From Posidonia oceanica (lineage: Eukaryota; Streptophyta; Magnoliopsida; Alismatales; Posidoniaceae), in the NCBI GenBank assembly GCA_037176725.1, contig JAZBRS010000026.1, forward strand, positions 60,056,501 to 60,120,500: a stretch of 64,000 nt of DNA, given 5' to 3'. The first letter of the stretch is position 1. Each line of letters begins with the position of its first letter. Below, piece after piece: positions 57,401 to 64,000 of the stretch. A program made the position numbers and the translations under genes. The notes below the pieces were generated by a model that had not been told where the DNA came from, ran no database searches, and saw only the letters and a program-made list of their open reading frames with translations.

Positions 57401-57497
57401 AACCAGTTTTTGTTGAAGACAAGCTGTTTTGAGTTTTTGATGGATGGTCAGGATTATTTTGCTCTAAGAGGGCACTTTGAGGGAGGGTGTAATAGAT
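54471..57497. mobile_element. TIR element of about 3 kb with CCTCCCTCAAA ends
   Basis: Left end contains CAGTTGCATCCTCCCTCAAA; right end, opposite strand, CTATTACACCCTCCCTCAAA. It lies between TA runs (54444-54467, and the CT/TA run 57499-57533). No transposase is visible; the GC-rich 56500-57310 part has open frames on both strands but no recognised family. Superfamily not certain. Confidence 0.5.
55400..56420. repeat. Degenerate array with GGAATCGTATTACGGTTTC
   Basis: Copies of a unit of 70-135 bp with TATGGAATCGTATTACGGTT, TTCTATATAACAGAAAT and GAACTGGGTATCTTGTTAAC, dense at 55420-55590 and 56100-56420. Confidence 0.75.
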
Positions 57498-57498
57498 A

Positions 57499-57502
57499 TA
57501 TA

Positions 57503-57533
<31 letters not shown>
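57499..57533. repeat. (CT)n(TA)n microsatellite
   Basis: A CT run followed directly by a TA run, marking the border between two DNA elements. Confidence 0.9.
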
Positions 57534-57535
57534 AT

Positions 57536-57764
57536 GATCAGGTAGGGTCCTGTCCTACTTAAGATAAGTAGAACCCTTAATATTAACATCCATCTTCATC
57601 TCCGTAACTACCATTTAAATGATAATAATTTAAAAGAATTCAATTAAATAAAGAGGTAGTTACGGTAACCATTTTTTTTCCATTAGATCCACTATAAGAT
57701 GTAAATCCAACGATTGAGAGATTCAGAGTCCTACTTATTTTAAGTCGGGACGGGTCCTATCAGA
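57536..57764. mobile_element. MITE of about 230 bp
   Basis: Left end GATCAGGTAGGGTCCTGTCC with TACTTAAGATAAGTAG; right end, opposite strand, TCTGATAGGACCCGTCCCGA with CTTAAAATAAGTAG. TIRs are about 32 bp with several mismatches. An AC microsatellite (57777-57796) follows. Confidence 0.7.
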
Positions 57765-57834
57765 AAATTGGCCTATACACACACACACACACACAACTTT
57801 TTATATCTCAACATCTAACCATTAAATTAAAAAG

Positions 57835-58754
57835 GGTAAATTACAGTTTGCTCTCCTCAACTATTTGTGTTTTTCAACTTGGTACCTTAAATTTTTTTTC
57901 TTTAAAACTTACCCCATTAACTATGGTAAATTACAACAAACCTCCTTTTTGGATAAATGGTGTTAACTTTTTGCATGGTTTGACCGTTTTACCCTCTGTA
58001 ATTTATCATTCTAAGGTTAAATTACAGTTTACTCTCCTCAACTATTCGAGTTTTGCAACTTGGTACCCTAAATTATTTTATTACAACTTGACCCTTTCAA
58101 TTATGGTAAATTACAATAAACTGCCTTTTTGGGTAAACGTCGTTAAATTTTTGCTTTGTCTGACCGTTTTACCCTTAATTACAAATAATTCCTGTATCAA
58201 TCCAAGCAGGTTAAGACCTTCGGTTGAGATATGTTTGATGACGATAGAGAAGAAGCTCGAGATCTTCTTGTGGTGCTAATGAAGCTCGAGATCATCAGTT
58301 TATAAAGAAAAAAGAAAAAAAATGTTTGGGAAAGAAGGTGAAAGGAGAAAATTTTGGTGGTGAAGTTGGGTTTAGGGTTTTATGATATAAAAAATAGAAG
58401 AAAATGGAGAATAAGAAGATGGGAAAAAAGGGTAAATTTGTCCAAAAAAATATTGTTAAGGTCACGTGACCCTTTAAACCTGACGGAAGGATCATATTAT
58501 TTAACAGAAGTAGTTGAGAAGGACAAGTTGTAACGAAAAAAGTTTAAGGTACTAAGTTGAATATCTTGAATAGTTGAGGGTGTCAATGGAAGAATGCCAA
58601 ATTTGTCCAAAAAGATACTGTAACCCTTCAAATCTAACGAAAGGGATCTTGTTGTTTAACGGAGGAAGTTGAGGGGGATAAGTTGTAACGAAAAAAGTTT
58701 AGGGTACCAAGTTGAAAAACACGAATAGTTGAAGGGAGTAAACTGTAATTTACC
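57835..58754. mobile_element. Non-autonomous element with TIRs longer than 80 bp
   Basis: The left arm GGTAAATTACAGTTTGCTCT, CAACTATTTGTGTTTTTCAACTTGGTACC is matched on the opposite strand by the right end. Each arm is internally duplicated: a second left copy begins near 58016, and second right copies lie at 58500-58620. The AT-rich flanks (AATTAAAAA on both sides, offset by two bases) may be a 9-bp duplication. No transposase; the open frame at 57848-58279 is a by-product of the repeat. Confidence 0.7.
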
Positions 58755-59316
58755 TAATTAAAAATCTAAACCATCAGATATGATTGAAACTATTTAAAAT
58801 GTTTGTATATAAAAAATCAAGTGATTTTGAAATTCCTAAGTATTGAATTTAACATGTACTTATTATAGCTCATAAAGAACTATTAAATTCGTAGATAAAT
58901 AGAATTATATGTTATGAGGTTTCTAAATGATATAGATTTTAGTGTGTATCCGATCTTGATGTTGTATATTAACATTTATGGATTACATTTTAGTTTTGAA
59001 TCTTATAACTTAGAGATCTAGTGATTCTTGCTTTAAAACCATTGAATTTGTATTTGAATATATATGTATATTAGGAGTTTTTAAATGATGTAGATTTTAA
59101 CGTGTATCTAATCCAAATGATGTAGATTAAGATCTATGGATTATATTATAATTTTGAAACTTATAGCATGTGATTTTGAAAATTGTCCTTAAAATGCTCA
59201 AATGAGGACAGTCCATAGCTGATCCTCTCCTTACATGTATATAGATATATATATTAAATATTTAATGTTAAAAACTTAAAATCAAATCCTAAATCTATTC
59301 TCTCTCCCTTGGACTG
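58755..59316. other. AT-rich remnant with a 155-bp duplication and a single MULE-type TIR
   Basis: A tandem duplication (near 58917 and 59072: AAATGATRTAGATTTTARYG) is followed by 59181-59230, whose reverse complement GGAGAGGATCAGCTATGGAC with TGTCCTCATTT matches the TIR of the large MULE. I do not find its left partner. Confidence 0.5.
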
Positions 59317-62300
59317 TGTTGACACCCCATTTTGACAGGATTGAATCAATTGGAATATTCTGGTGACTTCTGGATCCAAACCTAGGTCAAAACTACACAA
59401 TCCTCTTCATTCTACTCTCCAAAACAAGCCTAAACTTGACTTGAGATTACACTCCTTTCCCTAACCCAAAACTTACCCAAAAACCATAGGAAAACCCACC
59501 ATTCCTAACTTAGCAAATCTACCCAAACACTTAGAAATTTTCAACCTAAAACTATTCCCAAAAACCCTAGAAAATCTAGGTAAAACTACCCTTTTTCTAC
59601 ACCTCAAAACCCTTCCAAAACTTTCTCAAAACCAAACCAAAACCCTAGGACCAACACTAGAGACCCTAGGCTACACATTCCCCAATTTTCACCCCTTTTC
59701 AAAACCTCTAAACCCTCCATTTACCCAAATTATCCTTTTCTCTCTCCTGGATTATTCTTTTCTCTCTCCTCTCTCTCCTGATTATCCTCCTTCTTTTCAC
59801 CCCCTTCTCTCCCTTTTTCTTGCCTGGCTGTGGGTCCCCCTTGTGCTTCTATCTCTTCTCAATCTTATTCCTATTTTTATCTTATTTTTAGCATTTTCTT
59901 TGACCTTCAAAAAAAATTATTTTCTTCCAACTCCTCCCTTTCCTATGTATTCCTCCATTTCTCCCTTTTCTTCTTCCTTTTAATTTCCTTTTTCTTTCTC
60001 TTACTAAATCCTTAAAAAACCCTTAAAAACTTTCAAAAACACTAAAACAAGGGGGAAGCAAACCGAAACCCTAAAATAAATAATTAAAAACATTAAGCAA
60101 ACAGTTAAAAACTTAAACCTAACTAAATCTAGCCAAAATAGAAAACTAAGAATGAAACTTAAAAAATGCAAAACAAACAAAAAGAAAATGCTGTAAAATC
60201 AAGAAAAAACCAAAATGTAACCAAAACAAGCAAAGGTAAAAACCCTACTAAAAAACAATAAAAAACAATTCCTAAAAAGAAAAGAAAACAATTAAAAAAT
60301 GCTAAGGCAAGTAATTAAGAAAAAGAGAAACCTAACTTAACAAATCTAAAAAGAATAATTCAAAAACCTAACTAAAAGGAAAAAACAAACAATCAGAATT
60401 TAAAAACACTTAATTAAGAACTCAACAAGAAAACTTAACTAAAAAAAAAATATATATATTAAAAGAACTTAACAAACAAAAATCAAAAGCAAATCAAAAA
60501 AGACTTAAGGAAAAAAGACCAAAATTAAAAATCTAAAACTCACTCTAATTGATTTAAAAACAAACTTTAAAAATCCTAATTAACATCCCAAGTACTTAAC
60601 AAGAAAAACATGATTAAAAAACGACTTAAGAGACTTAACAAACATTTAATCAAAATTAAAAACAAATCAAAAGCAAAGAAAACCCTAAAAACCCTAATCA
60701 AAACTAAAATCTCTCTAAATCTAATTAATTAACCAAAAACAATCGTTAAAAAGCTTAATCAAAGTCCTAATTTAAAATACAATCACTCTAAAAACTTTTT
60801 CTATTTTTATTTTATTTTTATCAATTTTATTTCTTTCTTCTTTCTCTTCCTCTTCCCTTTCCTTCCTTTCCTCCCTTTCTTTCTATTCTTTTTCCTTTTT
60901 TTCTCCTGCTGAGCCCAGTGCGGCCCTTTTCCCCTCCTTCCTTCTTTTCTTTTTTCTTTTTTTCCTTTTCCGCGCAGGCCCGGTCCGCCAGCACTTCTCC
61001 TCCTCTTCCCTCCTTCTTCTTCTTCTTCTTTCTTCTTCTTCTGTTTCTTCCTGCGGCCAGCTCAACAGCACTCCCTCTCCTCGTTTGAAACTCAAATTCT
61101 CCCTCGCCATCACCTCCACCTACAGCTTACTTCTCCTCTCTCGTCTTTTAGCAGATCTTCCGGGAGGGCATTTACTGCCTGTCTTCTCGCCGGCCGCCTC
61201 TCCATCAGCTGCAGTGCTCGCACCGGTGGGGATTTGAATCCACAAGCGCGTTCAGCAGCTTCAAGCCCCCTGTTAAAGCCTCCGTCCTCCTCCTCCTTCC
61301 AACACCTTTCAGCACCCTGAGAGAGAGAGCACCCTGAGAGCAAGAGAGCCCCCAATTCTCCTCCTCTTCCTCTGCCAGAGATCAGACCTCTTCCTCCTCT
61401 TCCTTTCCATCTGAAACCAGCCTTCACAGCCCAGCAAATCATTCAAAATTCATCCCCCAATCTCACCCAAACCTCCAGCATCCTTCCTCTTCCTTCCATG
61501 CCCGAAACCATCCCAGCATTTCCCCTCAATCATCTGAAAATCCACAACAGAACCCAACACCACCCCTTCTAGAATTCCCAACACCACAGGCCTCCATTCC
61601 GTCCCAAAATCTACCCCGTAACTCCCTGACACACCACCTTCCTAAACCACCCAAGCATCACCCTCAGTTCTCACCACAGACCAGACCTACCACCACAAAC
61701 ACCTACCCCCTTCTCTGCCAGAAAATCCTTCCAATCCCAAACTCCCTCTCCAGCCCTTTCCTGGCCCTCTAGAGCATCCACACACCTTCCTCAACCATCC
61801 AGCAAGTCGCCGGTACCCTCCGGTTGATCCAGAAGGCAGCAGACAGTCACCCCTACCTCTGGTCTTTTGCTGTGCACCCAAAAGTGCCAATCTCCTCTCC
61901 GGTCGTCGAAGCTCCGCTCCGAGCATTTAGGAGGCACCAGAGGGCCGCACTGAGAAGTTCCAACCGATCGCAGCCCACCAGCGACGCTCCCAGTAGCCGG
62001 ACGACCACCGCCGGTACCTGCAGAACCCACCCACGTCGGGGGGACACTCCGGACTGCAAAACAGGTATTCCTCTGCACCTTTAGCTTAGTTTTTCTCCGC
62101 TCTTGCTTCCTAGCCTCTTAGATTAGGGTTCTAGTGCCTTCCTCGCCGAGTCAACGCCGCCGTCTGCTTTCTTCTCCGGCGAGCCCAGATGCCGTTCCGC
62201 CACTCCGGTCTGCAGAACTCCGCTCCGACGGTTGTCCCAGGTCCGCATGACCTCCAGGAGTACGCCGGTGCCTCCAGATCGCGTCGACGTCGTGCTGATC

Positions 62301-64000
62301 GCCCGGACTGCCTCTGAGCAGGTCTGCGACGCTCCGGCGTCCTCTCCAGTCTGCTCCAGGTAGCCCCGAGCCTCGCCGGACGTCGCTCGAGCTCCGCCTG
62401 CCTCCGGAGAAGATCGCCTGCCGGTCTGCGCCGCCTCAGCCCCTTTTTTCCGGCGTTCTTGGGCACTGGTAGCATTTGCTACAGTGTCCATGGCCGTCGG
62501 CCAGTTACTGTTCCTTTATTTTTCCTTTACTATGGTATTTTGTTGATAAATTGCATATCTGCCTTGCTTTTTTAACTTATTGCATTTTGGTCCTGTCTCT
62601 GTTTAAGGTTCATTTAATTTCGCATTTAAATCTTATGATATTGCATGAAAAACTTAAAAAATCGATTAATTGCATGTTAGTCCTTCCACAGTGTTTCTCT
62701 TCGGTGTTTTTTAAGTTCCAGTCCTCTAGTTCTTCATTATTGCATGCTAGTCCTCCAGTTGATAATCTGATTTAATGCTCTAATTTTACCTTGATAAATT
62801 ATATTTTTAGTCCCTGCTTTTTTCCTTATTTACACTTTAGTCCTCTGTTCTGTTAACTTAGGTTTTTATTTTTCAATTTTTCTTACTGCATTGCATCATT
62901 TCCCCCATATTTTTTGATTTTTGCATATAGGTCCCTCATTAATGCATAGCATGCATTTAAATGCATATTTTGCTTATAAAATTGCAATTTTGACCCTACA
63001 TGTTTTAAAAATTGCACATAGGTCCTCTACATGCTTATAGAAATCATTTAAATGCATATTTTGCTTATAAAATCGCATTTTAGACCTTGCATCTTTGAAA
63101 AATTGCATATAGGTCCCCTGCTTGTATTCCCAGACCACTCAGACCACTGTTTTGCTTGCAAAATTGCATTTTAGACCCTGTTGATTTCAAAATTGCATGC
63201 CAATCTCCCATATGATTTCAAAACTTGTCCTGATGCATGTTTATCTTGAAAAATTACATTTTGAACCCTGCACTTTGCAAAATTGCATTCAGACCCTTCA
63301 GTTTTCAAAAACTTTGCATAAAAGCCCCAAACTTTTCAAAATCTTTGCATTCATACCCCCACTTTTTCAAAAAATTGCATATAAGGTCCCAGTTTTCTGA
63401 AAGATCATTCCTAAGTCTTTTCTTGCATTCTGCATGCATTGTACTCATGCATTCTTGCATTTGGCATTCCTGCACACACTTAAGCATTCTTAGCTCTCAT
63501 TTACATGGGAGGACCTGTTGTGCACACCCCTAGGACCTCCTGTACACCTAGATCCATTCTCCTCCCCTGTTCTGGCCCCTCTGCCTCGAAGCTGGGATAT
63601 CTTCAGATCCGACCGTTGGATCTTCTCAACCGAGCTACCTGGACAACCCCGGCGGATCACTCTTCAGCATGGACCAAGTAGATTTCAGATTAGGCTTCAG
63701 ATTTCCAAGGTAAGTCCTCCTGAACCCTTGCACAGCATTCATTTGCACACAATTTGCATTCCATGCATTGTTTTTGCTTTCTGGTTTCTCGAGCATGTAG
63801 AATAGGACATCCTCTTCTTATCTATCAACTCCGCTTCCTCTTTTCGCGTACTCTCAGTGTTTTGTGTTGCGTTTCCCCTGGATTCACCACTAATTGTGAC
63901 TTTCTTCCCCCTTTCCCACGATCCGATCGCATCGCGAGCTCTTGGCAGCGTGCGAGACACATTGTGGGACAGTTTGGTGGGAAACAGTCACAAAATAGTG
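59317..64000 (+). repeat. Retroelement 3: left LTR of a third Ogre-like element, cut by the window end
   Basis: Starts TGTTGACACCCCATTTTGAC at 59317, as the other LTRs. It shows the same zones: CA-rich, A-rich with AACTTAACAAA words (60050-60780), polypyrimidine (60830-61080), mixed GC-rich (61080-62500), TTGCAT/GGTCC zone (62520-63480), and the conserved block with splice donor CCAAG|GTAAGT (GT at 63710). The 30-bp array is absent. The last bases, ATAGTG, align with the LTR end plus first PBS bases of element 2, so the PBS probably starts at the window edge (inference). Confidence 0.85.
63710..63715 (+). promoter_or_regulatory. Conserved 5' splice donor in the LTR of retroelement 3
   Basis: TTTCCAAG|GTAAGTCCTCC at the end of the block containing TCTTCAGCATGGACCAAG. 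This LTR is otherwise rather diverged, so identity here stands out. Confidence 0.6.

Overview
The window is nuclear DNA of a flowering plant, most likely a eudicot, made almost entirely of nested transposable elements. Evidence: three very large LTR retrotransposons of the Ty3/gypsy Tat-Ogre type (LTRs of about 4.7 to 5.4 kb, a PBS beginning TGGCGACTCC, dual RNase H), a FAR1-type Mutator-like (MULE) transposase gene with introns, a Ulp1-like protease gene of the kind carried by plant MULEs, and several short TIR elements. I see no ordinary host gene, rRNA, tRNA or CRISPR. The species cannot be named from the sequence.

Layout. (1) 95-602 and 22604-about 24100: one broken intron-containing gene of a plant transposon-linked family, split by retroelement 1. 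(2) 603-22603: retroelement 1, minus strand, flanked by the 5-bp duplication GACAT. From its 5' end (right) it holds an LTR, PBS, a conserved leader block, a G-patch-like segment, a low-complexity linker, RT, two RNase H domains, integrase, an open 418-codon plant-mobile-domain-like frame behind a splice acceptor, an array of hairpin-forming repeats, the PPT and the LTR. Gag and protease are missing; pol lies in one frame interrupted by eight stop codons. (3) 25022-25990: a small MULE-like element. (4) 26004-54443: a MULE of about 10.4 kb with a decayed FAR1/MULE transposase gene (+) and a convergent decayed Ulp1-like gene (-). (5) 33265-51317: retroelement 2, plus strand, inserted in an exon of the Ulp1-like gene (ACAGT/ATAGT). 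It has a fourfold repeated PBS, the leader block, a gag frame with five stops, a long 3' region with hairpin repeats, and no pol. (6) 54471-about 59230: further DNA elements joined at TA-rich tracts. (7) 59317-64000: the left LTR of a third Ogre-like element that runs out of the window.

How the parts relate. Elements 1 and 2 are complementary defective copies: one keeps pol and the extra ORF, the other keeps gag. They share the cis-acting parts: PBS, leader, a splice donor conserved in all five LTRs, a nested inverted repeat enclosing the PPT, and a 3' array of short hairpins whose stems change in a compensatory way. I regard the PPT stem and the covarying hairpin array as the least explained signals here.
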